Positions 8,610-17,296 of a DNA stretch of 59,036 nt are shown here, piece after piece. Location: NCBI GenBank assembly GCA_028708945.1, contig JAQVXV010000002.1:54284-113319 (forward strand). Direction: 5' to 3'. The notes under the pieces are model-generated. The model searched no databases. It was not told the DNA's origin and was given only the letters and a program-made list of their open reading frames with translations. The translations under genes and the position numbers were made by a program. This stretch comes from Bacilli bacterium (GTDB lineage: Bacteria; Bacillota_I; Bacilli_A; RF39; UBA660). Positions within the stretch are counted from its first letter, which is position 1. Each line of letters starts with the position of its first letter.

Positions 8610-9098
8610 CTAATATCCTAAGACACCTTTTAAAGTTTCATCATTTTCTACTAAATCCGAAACCAATATCTCACGATATTCTGTCTTATTATCCCTTATT
8701 ACAACTTTTTTAATACCAGAGTTAATGATCATTTTCTTACATAATGAACAAGGATTAGCATTCTCTACATAATTGCCATTTTTTAATTCTTTACCAACTA
8801 AATATAAAGTTGCATCTATCATATCTTTTCTAGATGCCGAAATAATCGCATTTTGTTCAGCATGGACACTTCGACACAACTCGTATCTTTCGCCTCTTGG
8901 TACTTTTAATTTTTCTCGCATGCAATAATTAAGGTCGCAACAATTATCACAACCTCTTGGGGCTCCAACATAACCGGTTGAAACAAGTTCGTCATTTTTA
9001 ACAATCACAGCGCCAAAGTTTCTTCTTAGACAAGTTCCTCTTTCTAATACTACTTCAGCAATATCTAAATAATAATTTGTTTTATCTACTCTTTTCAC
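8610..9098 (-). CDS. comEB: Deoxycytidylate (dCMP) deaminase family protein
   Basis: A zinc-dependent deaminase of the ComEB/dCMP deaminase family, which converts dCMP to dUMP for dTMP synthesis. The zinc site is complete: HAEQNAI (His79, Glu81) and PCSLC (Cys117, Cys120). An extra CDNCCDLNYC cluster is typical of dCMP deaminases. I chose the GTG at 9096-9098 because GGTGAG lies just upstream of it. The alternative ATG at 9108-9110 sits immediately after a TATAAT box and would be nearly leaderless; using it would add four residues. It ends eight bases before camS. Confidence 0.88.
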   Translation of the reverse strand: MKRVDKTNYYLDIAEVVLERGTCLRRNFGAVIVKNDELVSTGYVGAPRGCDNCCDLNYCMREKLKVPRGERYELCRSVHAEQNAIISASRKDMIDATLYLVGKELKNGNYVENANPCSLCKKMIINSGIKKVVIRDNKTEYREILVSDLVENDETLKGVLGY

Positions 9099-9135
9099 AA
9101 CTCTCACCATCTAAATTATAACACAAAAAAAAGAG

Positions 9136-9228
9136 TTACTTTAAATTTTTTAAAAAAGCATCTCTTTTTATATATCTTACATCCTCCAACATTTCGTTTA
9201 TTATTACGTCAATATGATGTTTGTTCAT
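9136..9228 (-). CDS. Possible 30-residue peptide
   Basis: A short frame with ATG at 9226-9228 behind a good GAGGTGA site and a TATAAT box just upstream. It encodes a charged helical peptide with no membrane segment. Its 3' part overlaps an AAAAGAG...CTCTTTT inverted repeat with a T run that could end transcription. The arrangement could equally be a short leader or regulatory RNA, and nothing confirms translation. Confidence 0.3.
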   Translation of the reverse strand: MNKHHIDVIINEMLEDVRYIKRDAFLKNLK

Positions 9229-9311
9229 ATTTCACCTCGATTATAATTTAACACATCTTTACTCCTCTTGTGTGACTTTCGACAAAATTAGAAAAAATTA
9301 GAACTATTATT

Positions 9312-9340
9312 TTGAATTATTTATAAAATTATAGTATAAT
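9312..9340 (+). promoter_or_regulatory. SigA-type promoter for recU-ponA
   Basis: TTGAAT (9312-9317), a 17-base spacer and TATAAT (9335-9340). The predicted transcript start, near 9347, lies between this box and the recU ATG at 9358, which rules out the upstream TTG at 9340 as the start. Confidence 0.65.
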
Positions 9341-9357
9341 TGGTTTTGGTGAATTAC

Positions 9358-9897
9358 ATGATTAGAAACAAGAATATCATCTATGGAAATAGAGGAATAG
9401 GTTTAGAGGAAGATTTAAATAGAACTAATGAGTATTATCTGATTCATAACATTGCTTCTATCTATAAAAAACCGACTCCTATTACAATTGCAAAAGTTGA
9501 CTATAAAATAAATATTATCAAAGAAGCTTATTTTAAAACACCATCGACTACTGATTACAATGGAATATATAAAGGAAAATATATCGATTTTGAGGCTAAA
9601 GAAACAAATTTAAACAATTTTCCGATTTCTAATATCCATAGTCATCAGATAAAACATTTAGAAACTATAAAAAATATGGGTGGTATTAGTTTTATAATCG
9701 TTAGATTTAATCGCCTAAATGAAGTTTATTTGCTCTTTACTAATCAATTATTAGAGTTTATAGAAAAAAATAAAAGAAAGTCTATCCCATTAGAATACTT
9801 TAAGACAAATGGATATTTAATTAATTATAAATATAACCCTAGATTAGATTATCTAGATATAATCGATAATATGGAGGATAAAAATGAAAAAATTTAA
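9358..9897 (+). CDS. recU: Holliday junction resolvase RecU
   Basis: RecU cuts Holliday junctions during recombination and chromosome segregation in Firmicutes. The 179-residue product matches the family throughout: NRGIGLEEDLNRTN near the N-terminus, then YKKPTPI, PSTTDYNG and a YIDFEAKET segment carrying the metal-binding acidic residues, followed by GGISFIIVRF. I use the ATG at 9358, preceded by GGTGAA. Its end overlaps the start of ponA by 14 bases, the same recU-ponA pairing as in B. subtilis. Confidence 0.93.
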   Translation: MIRNKNIIYGNRGIGLEEDLNRTNEYYLIHNIASIYKKPTPITIAKVDYKINIIKEAYFKTPSTTDYNGIYKGKYIDFEAKETNLNNFPISNIHSHQIKHLETIKNMGGISFIIVRFNRLNEVYLLFTNQLLEFIEKNKRKSIPLEYFKTNGYLINYKYNPRLDYLDIIDNMEDKNEKI

Positions 9898-12760
9898 AAA
9901 AATGCTTAAAAAAAATAAAGAATTGGTAATAATTATAGCAATAAATATTGTTTTAATCTTATTAGCAATATTGCTTAAAAATACAATTGTTAAAATATTA
10001 CTAGGAAGTCTTGTTATCTTATTTGATATTGTAATGATATTTAAGAAACTAAGAAAAAAATCAAAGAAGAAAAAAACTTCTATTTTAAAAGTATTTTTAT
10101 TGTTTATGTTTTCAATTGCAATCTTCTGTTTTATAGCATTGTTTGGATTCCTTGGTTGGGTAATATTAGACTCACCAGAATTTAAAACAGATAATCTATA
10201 TTCAAAAGAAGTGTCTATTGTCTATGATAATAGCGGAAAAATAATTGCTAAATTAGGAGTTGAAAAAAGAGAGAAAATCAGTTTTGATGAACTACCAGAA
10301 GTATTAGTTGATGCTATAGTTGCAACTGAAGATTCTAGATTCTTCCAACATAACGGATTTGATTTACCTCGTTTTGCAGTAGCGTCTATAAAACAAATGC
10401 TAGGTCAAAACGCTGGTGGAGCATCGACAATTACAATGCAAGTTTCTAAAAATGCCTTTACTGATACTACTAGCAAAGGTTTAGCAGGTATTAAAAGAAA
10501 ATTCACAGATATTTATATGGCAATATTTAAAATAGAAAAAACTTATACTAAAGAAGAAATAATCGAATTTTATGTTAACTCTTATTTAATGGGCGGAAGA
10601 ATATATGGTGTTGAACAAGCTTGCCAAACTTACTTTGGTAAAAGTGCTAAAGATATTAACTTATCAGAAGCAGCTATAATTGCAGGATTATATCAATCAC
10701 CTAACAAATACAGTCCAGTAGCAAATCCAAAAAATGCTACTCAAAGAAGAAATACTGTTTTAACTTTAATGGTAAGACATGGTTATATAAGTGAAGAAGA
10801 AAAACAAATAGCAGCGGCAATTCCAATTGAAACATTAACTGAAAAGGGTAATAAATTAGTACTTGAAGAATATCAAGACTTTATTGATACAGTAGTAGAA
10901 GATGTAAAAGATACAACCGGTAATGATCCATATTCAGTAGCAATGGAAATATATACCACGATGAATCCTAAAATTCAAAAAGAAGTTAATAAGATAATGC
11001 GTGGTGAAACATTTAAATGGGAAAATAAAGGCGTTGACGGTGGTGTAGCTGTTGTCAATTCGGAAAATGGTGCAATTGTTGCTGTCGGCGGTGGTCGAAA
11101 TAGAGATGTAGCTGGATTCAACAATGCAACACAGATGAAAAAACAAATTGGATCAACTGCAAAACCATTATTTGATTACGGTCCTGGTATTGAATATGAA
11201 AACTGGTCAACATATACTCCTTGGACAGATGAACCAATTACTTATACAGGTACTACAACAGTTGTTTCAAACTGGGATGGTGGCTATGTTGGATTTATAA
11301 CCTCTAGGGATGCTCTTAGAATATCTAGAAATATTCCTGCTTTAAAAGCTTTCAAAAAACAAAATAAAGCAAATATACTTGAATTTGTTAAAAACTTAGG
11401 ATTATCTCCAGAAACAGATGGTTTTTCATTACATGAAGCCCATGCTATTGGAGGTTATGATGGTGAAAGTCCATTATCATTAGCGGCAGCATATGCAGCT
11501 TTTGCAAATGGTGGTTATTATAGAAAACCTTATAGTTTTACAAAAATTGTCTACCGTGAAAGCGGAGATGTTTATGATCGTAAAGTAAAAGCTGTTCAAG
11601 CGATGAGTGAGGCTACTGCTTTTATGGTTAATAATATATTAGAAGATACATCTTCTTATATATTAGGTAGCAATACCATGAATGGTGTAAAATTTGCATC
11701 TAAAACCGGTACAACTAATTACCCTAAATCAATTCAACAAAAATACAGATTATCGAGTGGTGCTATAAAGGATTTATGGTTAGTTGGTATGAACGCCAAT
11801 TACTCTTTAGCAGTTTGGTATGGATACGATAAAATAGATGAAGAATATGCTAGAAATGGTTACTATTCAAAACTAGGTAACAGTTATCATAAAGCACTAT
11901 TTAGAGCTGTAGCAAAACATGTCTTTACAGAAAAAAGTACAATAACTAGACCTTCTAGTGTTTCTGTAGTTTCTGTTGAACATGGCTGTATAACTGATTG
12001 TTTAGCAAGTGAATTTACACCAGCAGGATTAATTAGAAAAGAACTATATAAAAAAGGAACCGAACCAACAGAAGTATCTCCTTTATATAGTAAATTAGAT
12101 AATATTGAAAACTTAGTAAGTAGTTATTCTTCTGGAGTTGTTACTCTAAGTTGGGACCCAGTTGAAAAAACCGATTTAATAGATATTAAATATTGGGAAA
12201 ACTTATCTAAAAAAATATATACCAATGAATCTCATCGTTTGAGTTATGTAAATGGTAAAAAGAATTATATTGCTAAATCAATTGGAGATATGGCTTATGC
12301 AGTTTATAGAAAAGGTGCCGATGGATCTTTAGACCTAATTGGGACTACAACTGATAACAGAATCTCAATCAATGTGTCATCGACTGCTAATTCAATTACA
12401 TATGTCATTAAAACAACTTATAAGATATATAAAGCTTGTGCTAGTGATGGTGAAGAAGTAATAGTGTCATTTGGAAACACATCGCCTATTATAATATCAG
12501 TATTAAATGGTGCTGATGACGATGGTAAAACAACCATTGCTTTAAACAGTCCTTATATTGAATCAGGTGTAAATGTCTATGAAAATATGTTTGATGTTAC
12601 TAATAATAGTGGTGTTTCTATCACAACAGTTTATAAAAACCAAAGTGGCGATATTGTTACATCAATAAATACATCAACAGCAGGACAATACACTGCTACT
12701 TACACTATCAAATATAAAGAATATAGTGAAGTTCTAACAAGATATATAACGATAAAATAA
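9884..12760 (+). CDS. ponA: Class A penicillin-binding protein (PBP1-like)
   Basis: A bifunctional peptidoglycan synthase of 958 residues. A basic, hydrophobic N-terminal region (membrane helices about 13-52 and 69-95) precedes a GT51 glycosyltransferase domain with EDSRFFQH (catalytic Glu149) and GGASTITMQ. The transpeptidase domain has STAK (Ser424-Lys427), SRN (481-483) and KTG (606-608), so both activities look intact. About 300 residues follow, with fibronectin-III-like and Ig-like strand patterns. The membrane region is longer than usual for a class A PBP. AGG at 9874-9876 serves as ribosome binding site within the end of recU. Confidence 0.94.
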   Translation: MKKFKKMLKKNKELVIIIAINIVLILLAILLKNTIVKILLGSLVILFDIVMIFKKLRKKSKKKKTSILKVFLLFMFSIAIFCFIALFGFLGWVILDSPEFKTDNLYSKEVSIVYDNSGKIIAKLGVEKREKISFDELPEVLVDAIVATEDSRFFQHNGFDLPRFAVASIKQMLGQNAGGASTITMQVSKNAFTDTTSKGLAGIKRKFTDIYMAIFKIEKTYTKEEIIEFYVNSYLMGGRIYGVEQACQTYFGKSAKDINLSEAAIIAGLYQSPNKYSPVANPKNATQRRNTVLTLMVRHGYISEEEKQIAAAIPIETLTEKGNKLVLEEYQDFIDTVVEDVKDTTGNDPYSVAMEIYTTMNPKIQKEVNKIMRGETFKWENKGVDGGVAVVNSENGAIVAVGGGRNRDVAGFNNATQMKKQIGSTAKPLFDYGPGIEYENWSTYTPWTDEPITYTGTTTVVSNWDGGYVGFITSRDALRISRNIPALKAFKKQNKANILEFVKNLGLSPETDGFSLHEAHAIGGYDGESPLSLAAAYAAFANGGYYRKPYSFTKIVYRESGDVYDRKVKAVQAMSEATAFMVNNILEDTSSYILGSNTMNGVKFASKTGTTNYPKSIQQKYRLSSGAIKDLWLVGMNANYSLAVWYGYDKIDEEYARNGYYSKLGNSYHKALFRAVAKHVFTEKSTITRPSSVSVVSVEHGCITDCLASEFTPAGLIRKELYKKGTEPTEVSPLYSKLDNIENLVSSYSSGVVTLSWDPVEKTDLIDIKYWENLSKKIYTNESHRLSYVNGKKNYIAKSIGDMAYAVYRKGADGSLDLIGTTTDNRISINVSSTANSITYVIKTTYKIYKACASDGEEVIVSFGNTSPIIISVLNGADDDGKTTIALNSPYIESGVNVYENMFDVTNNSGVSITTVYKNQSGDIVTSINTSTAGQYTATYTIKYKEYSEVLTRYITIK

Positions 12761-12784
12761 AAGAAAGTATTACTTTCTTTTTTC
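12757..12784. terminator. Shared terminator between ponA and nth
   Basis: AAAAGAAAG, a short loop and CTTTCTTTT with A/T tracts on both sides. It lies between convergent genes and includes the nth stop codon, so it can serve both strands. Confidence 0.75.
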
Positions 12785-13387
12785 TTTGCACATATTTATT
12801 AATTTACAATTACTACAATCTGGTTTAATAGCCTTACAATGGTATCTACCAAATAGTACTAACTGATGATGCATTTTATGAATATCTTCTTTTTTTATCT
12901 TTTTATATAATTTTTTTTCAATTGTTAAAACATCATCATTATATTTTACTAACCCTAACCTTTTACTAACTCTAGCAACATGAGTATCAACTGCTAGATA
13001 AGGCTCATTAAACAATTCTGATAATACTACATTAGCAGTCTTTCTACCAACACCATCTAAACTTTCTAAAAAATTTCTGTCATTTGGTACAATACCACCA
13101 ATTTCATCTAATCTAGAAGCAATAATTAAGATGTTTTTAGCTTTTTTATTAAATGTGCCTATTGGCTTAATGATGCTTTTAATGTCCTCTAAATCAGCAT
13201 CTTTAAGGTCTTTTAAATTCGGATATTTTTTATAAAGTACTTTTGTTACCTGATTTACTCTTATATCTGTCGTTTGAGCACTTAACATAACAGATATCAA
13301 TAACTCATAATCCTTATGATAATTTAACTCACATCTTGGACTGGGAAACAATTCATCTAAATAACTATGTATCTCATTCATCTTCAT
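12770..13387 (-). CDS. nth: Endonuclease III
   Basis: A base-excision repair DNA glycosylase/AP lyase for oxidised pyrimidines. The 205-residue protein has the helix-hairpin-helix LESLDGVGRKTANVV with catalytic Lys116, the VDTHVAR segment with Asp134, and the [4Fe-4S] cysteines 184, 191, 194 and 200 in C-x6-C-x2-C-x5-C spacing. The start overlaps the end of dnaD, repeating the B. subtilis dnaD-nth order; a second ATG two codons later is possible. Confidence 0.95.
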   Translation of the reverse strand: MKMNEIHSYLDELFPSPRCELNYHKDYELLISVMLSAQTTDIRVNQVTKVLYKKYPNLKDLKDADLEDIKSIIKPIGTFNKKAKNILIIASRLDEIGGIVPNDRNFLESLDGVGRKTANVVLSELFNEPYLAVDTHVARVSKRLGLVKYNDDVLTIEKKLYKKIKKEDIHKMHHQLVLFGRYHCKAIKPDCSNCKLINMCKEKRK

Positions 13388-13994
13388 TTAGCCAATCGTA
13401 ATCAAATAACTCTTTCTTTTCAGTTTTTTCGCGTTTTATTTTAATATCTTTTTCGCTATTTATACCTTTTTTACGCCATTCATATAAAATAGTATCGATA
13501 TATCTTAAATTAGTTACTCCATTATATATAGCCTCTTTAAGCGCTAATAAGATGATTTCTTCACTGAATTTCTTATCTTTCCAATCAGCTATTTTTTCGT
13601 ATTCTAAAGGTGATAAAGTTCTTCCAAATTCTTGTTCAAAAATTTCATAAATATTACTAGTATCTTCATCTTTTTTATTTATAATAATAAACGATAATTT
13701 TTGATATAAATCATCGATATTAATATATTCAATCATCTTATTATCTTTCTTTATAACCTCTATTTTAGCAAGACCTTTTCTATTTAAACTGTCAATTATT
13801 GCTAAAATTTCACTTATTTCCATATTCATTTCATCTTTAATTAACGAGGAATTAAAAATTCTATCATTATTAACAAAATATATCAATAAAATCAACTCTT
13901 TTTCAGTTATATTTAATTTTTTATAATTAAACAACAACTTAGAAGGAACATTATATACTTTATCTTTCATAAGTTCTATTACTTTATTTAACAT
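13374..13994 (-). CDS. dnaD: DNA replication initiation protein DnaD
   Basis: DnaD acts in primosome assembly and origin remodelling in Firmicutes. The N-terminal half resembles a winged helix. The C-terminal half is the DnaD domain (FEQEFGRTLSPLEYEKI, then a LRYIDTILYEW motif). About 206 residues if it starts at the ATG at 13992-13994, which has AAGGATG at the right distance; an ATG nine bases upstream adjoins the AAGG and is less likely. It lies between cca and nth on one transcript. Confidence 0.9.
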   Translation of the reverse strand: MLNKVIELMKDKVYNVPSKLLFNYKKLNITEKELILLIYFVNNDRIFNSSLIKDEMNMEISEILAIIDSLNRKGLAKIEVIKKDNKMIEYINIDDLYQKLSFIIINKKDEDTSNIYEIFEQEFGRTLSPLEYEKIADWKDKKFSEEIILLALKEAIYNGVTNLRYIDTILYEWRKKGINSEKDIKIKREKTEKKELFDYDWLNEDE

Positions 13995-13995
13995 A

Positions 13996-15099
13996 TTACA
14001 CATCCTTATAACTATTTTTATTTAAATTGATATATTTTTTAATTTGATCTTTATTATTTTCAAGGTTGAAATCTAAAATATTGTCTTTTAAATCATCGTA
14101 TACTACCTTAATAAATGGACCAGGTTCACGATTTAATATTTCACATATTTCTTGTGCACTAATATCAATTTCTTTAATACTTTTAATCGGTAATTCATTA
14201 TACATATTATTAATTAAAATCTTATCGATTTTGCGATATTCTGCAATAATAGTACATATATATAAACCATATTCGAATAAGTTCTTATTATCTAAATTAA
14301 GATCTTTTAATTTGTTTATTTTTTCAATTGTCTCCTTTTCATAGTTAGAAAAACTGTAGATATTTAAAACATCTAATTGAGCCCATATTCCTAATAATGA
14401 ACTAGTAACTACTATTTTATCAATATTCGTTAACTCTAAATGTTTATCTAGTCCTAATTCTTTAATAAGCTTTATTCCTCTACTAGCATTAGGACTTGAA
14501 AATATACGTTCCAATTCTTCTTTTTTACGAAAATAAGATAATTTTTTTAATAAATAACCATATTTTTTAATGTATTTTTTTAAATTTTCTTCTAATTCAA
14601 AATCTAGAGAAGTTGCAAATCTAATAGCTCTTAATATTCTTAAAATGTCTTCTTTTAACCTTGTTTTAGGATTTCCAACCATTCTAACGATTTTATTATC
14701 AATATCTTCCTTACCACCTAATAAGTCTAATATTTCACCCTTATAATTCATACATAGTGTATTTATTGTAAAGTCTCTTCTTTTTAAATCGACTAATAAA
14801 TCATCTGTATATTTAGTCTTAGATGGTTGGCGGTTATTTTTATATTTAATATCGATGCGATAAGTAGTTATTTCAAACCTTATTTTTCGATATATAACAG
14901 TTACTGATCCATACTCGTTATTTGGAAGAATTATAGATTTAAAGATCTCTTTTAATTCCTTTGGAGTAGCACTGGTGCAAATATCTATGTCAGCAGTATT
15001 ACGATCTAAATATAAATCTCTAGGATAACCACCTACTACATAAGCTTCATATCCTTTATCCGTAATTGTTTTTAATATTTTTAATGTAGCATTATACAT
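13996..15099 (-). CDS. cca: CCA-adding tRNA nucleotidyltransferase
   Basis: Adds or repairs the 3' CCA of tRNAs. The class II nucleotidyltransferase head is clear: GGYPRDLYL (23-31) and the DID metal pair (37-39). RRDFTINTLC and a basic ILRAIRFA helix follow. The start has AGGAGGTT. It is the first gene of cca-dnaD-nth and is separated from HU by a terminator. The three tRNA-Asn genes in this window carry CCA in the DNA, so here the enzyme would mainly repair them. Confidence 0.93.
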   Translation of the reverse strand: MYNATLKILKTITDKGYEAYVVGGYPRDLYLDRNTADIDICTSATPKELKEIFKSIILPNNEYGSVTVIYRKIRFEITTYRIDIKYKNNRQPSKTKYTDDLLVDLKRRDFTINTLCMNYKGEILDLLGGKEDIDNKIVRMVGNPKTRLKEDILRILRAIRFATSLDFELEENLKKYIKKYGYLLKKLSYFRKKEELERIFSSPNASRGIKLIKELGLDKHLELTNIDKIVVTSSLLGIWAQLDVLNIYSFSNYEKETIEKINKLKDLNLDNKNLFEYGLYICTIIAEYRKIDKILINNMYNELPIKSIKEIDISAQEICEILNREPGPFIKVVYDDLKDNILDFNLENNKDQIKKYINLNKNSYKDV

Positions 15100-15152
15100 A
15101 ATAACCTCCTATATACATTATACCTCAAAAACCGCTATTTCAATATATAAAT

Positions 15153-15175
15153 AAAAAAAAAGACTTTCGTCTTTT
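15153..15175 (-). terminator. Terminator after the HU gene
   Basis: On the minus strand AAAAGAC, a GAAA loop and GTCTTTT are followed by a long T run. The stem begins at the HU stop codon. Confidence 0.8.
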
Positions 15176-15446
15176 AATTTAAAGCTTCTTTTAATTTAGA
15201 ACCTGCTTTAATAGTTACAGCTGTTCTTGCAGCTATTTTTACTGGTTCACCAGTTCTAGGATTACGTCCCATTGAAGCTGCTTTCTTCTTTGATGCAAAA
15301 GTAGCAAAACCTGTGATTGTTACTTTTCCTTCTTTTTTTAATCCATTTGTAACTCCAACGATAACTGCTTCTAATGCTCTAGAAGCATCTGCTTTTGTAA
15401 ATCCAGTTTCTTCTGCAATGAAATTTACTAAATCTGTTTTTGACAT
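15174..15446 (-). CDS. hup: HU-family DNA-binding protein
   Basis: A 90-residue nucleoid protein that bends DNA as a dimer. It matches HU from end to end, including the GFATF core and the arm GRNPRTGEPVKI with the DNA-inserting proline. It has its own promoter (15491-15519), AGGAGG-type ribosome binding site and terminator, as expected for an abundant protein. Confidence 0.96.
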   Translation of the reverse strand: MSKTDLVNFIAEETGFTKADASRALEAVIVGVTNGLKKEGKVTITGFATFASKKKAASMGRNPRTGEPVKIAARTAVTIKAGSKLKEALN

Positions 15447-15490
15447 TTTCTATACCTCCCATTATTATAAGCTACCTTGCTTACAATAAA

Positions 15491-15519
15491 AGAATACCAT
15501 TTATTTTAAATAAATGCAA
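15491..15519 (-). promoter_or_regulatory. SigA-type promoter for HU
   Basis: Minus strand: TTGCAT (15514-15519), a 17-base spacer and TATTCT (15491-15496), about 45 bases upstream of the HU start codon. Confidence 0.55.
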
Positions 15520-15554
15520 CATATTTCGTTAATTTTCTTCACTTTTAAGGTATT

Positions 15555-17288
15555 TTAGCGCATTTTTATGTGTACTTCTCTTAATTGTGCCTCAGTTACA
15601 GAAGAAGGGGAGCCCATCATTAGGTCTTGAGCATTGTTATTCATAGGAAAAGCAATAACCTCACGGATGTTCTTTTCTTCTTTAAGCAACATTATAATTC
15701 GGTCTACACCTGGTGCCATTCCAGCATGAGGTGGAGCTCCATATTCAAAAGCAGTATACAATGATTTAAATTTTTCTTTTAAATCATCTTCAGTATAACC
15801 TGCTATTTCAAAAGCTTTTTTCATTATATTTAAATCGTGGTTTCTAACTGCCCCACTCGATAATTCAACACCATTACAAACAATATCGTATTGGTAAGCT
15901 TTAATTTCTTCTGGTTTTTTAGTTTCTAAACTAATCAGTCCACCTTGTGGCATACTAAATGGGTTATGAGTAAATACATAAGATTCTAAATCTTCATCAT
16001 ATTCATACATTGGAAAATCAGTAATAAAACAAAATTCGAATTTTGATTCATCGATAATCCCTAATTTTCGCCCTAATTCCATTCTTATTAAACCAGCATT
16101 TTTTTCAGGTTTTAAATCTGCAATAAAGAATATTACGTCTTGAGACTTTAAATTTGCAACTGATATTAAATCAGTTTTTTCTTCATCGCTTAAAAATTTA
16201 TCAATTGGACCATTAAAAGACATATCTTCTTCTACTTTAAAATATCCAATCCCTGGCATTCCTATTGTTTTAGCATAATCTACTAATTCATTAAACCATG
16301 AATTTGGTTTAGATGCTATATCATTTACCACAATTGCTTTAATAGTGACATTTTGAAATGGTTTAAAACTTGTATCTTTTAACGTTTTAGTAACATCTAT
16401 TATTTCTAACGGATTTCTTAAATCTGGTTTATCAGAACCATATTTTGCCATTGCTTCTTGATAAGGAATTCTTTTAAAAGGCTTACTTATCTTTTTATCA
16501 CTAAAATTAGTAAATACATCAGATAAAACATCTTCTGCTACTTCATAAACATCCTCAGCTTCTGCAAAAGCCATCTCAAAATCTAATTGATAAAATTCAC
16601 CTGGCGCTCGATCACTTCTAGCATCTTCGTCTCTAAAACAAGGTGCAATTTGAAAATATCTATCAAAACCACTTACCATCAATATTTGTTTAAATATTTG
16701 TGGAGCTTGTGGTAATGCATAAAATTTACCCTTATGTTTTCTAGAAGGAATAATATAATCTCTTGCCCCTTCTGGCGATGAATAAGTTAAGATTGGGGTT
16801 TGTATTTCTATAAATCCCAACGATTCCATTTTTCTTCGCATATAAGAAATTACTTGAGATCTAAAAACAATATTATTGTGTAATTTTTCGTTTCTTAAAT
16901 CTAAGTAGCGGTATTTTAATCTAACTTCTTCTGATACATCTTTAGAAGTCATTATTTCAAATGGTAATTCATTGTTAGCCTTACTGATTACTTCAAATTT
17001 ATCGACTAATATTTCAATATCACCAGTAACAATACGAGGATTTATCATTTCCTCATCTCTTTTAATAACCATACCTTCTAAAGTTACCGTTGATTCACGA
17101 GTAACATCTTTAAACATATCGTTATCATTACTAACGATTTGAATTACTCCATAATGATCTCTTATATCAAGAAAAAGTATTCCACCATGATCTCTTATAT
17201 TTTCTACCCATCCTGCTACTCTTACTCTTTTATCGATATCTTTAACAGTAAGTTCACCACAAGTATGGTCTCGGTATTTATTTTTCAT
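15555..17288 (-). CDS. aspS: Aspartate--tRNA ligase
   Basis: A bacterial-type AspRS of 577 residues. The N-terminal OB-fold anticodon domain (RVAGWVENIRDHGGILF) is followed by the class II core, with motif 2 around FRDEDARSDR, the GAD insertion, and motif 3 in GMAPGVDRI. It is the last gene of the T-box operon, nine bases after asnS. Whether it charges only tRNA-Asp or also tRNA-Asn cannot be read from this sequence; the nearby AsnRS makes a discriminating enzyme more likely. No clear terminator follows before the HU promoter. Confidence 0.96.
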   Translation of the reverse strand: MKNKYRDHTCGELTVKDIDKRVRVAGWVENIRDHGGILFLDIRDHYGVIQIVSNDNDMFKDVTRESTVTLEGMVIKRDEEMINPRIVTGDIEILVDKFEVISKANNELPFEIMTSKDVSEEVRLKYRYLDLRNEKLHNNIVFRSQVISYMRRKMESLGFIEIQTPILTYSSPEGARDYIIPSRKHKGKFYALPQAPQIFKQILMVSGFDRYFQIAPCFRDEDARSDRAPGEFYQLDFEMAFAEAEDVYEVAEDVLSDVFTNFSDKKISKPFKRIPYQEAMAKYGSDKPDLRNPLEIIDVTKTLKDTSFKPFQNVTIKAIVVNDIASKPNSWFNELVDYAKTIGMPGIGYFKVEEDMSFNGPIDKFLSDEEKTDLISVANLKSQDVIFFIADLKPEKNAGLIRMELGRKLGIIDESKFEFCFITDFPMYEYDEDLESYVFTHNPFSMPQGGLISLETKKPEEIKAYQYDIVCNGVELSSGAVRNHDLNIMKKAFEIAGYTEDDLKEKFKSLYTAFEYGAPPHAGMAPGVDRIIMLLKEEKNIREVIAFPMNNNAQDLMMGSPSSVTEAQLREVHIKMR

Positions 17289-17296
17289 ATATCCTC

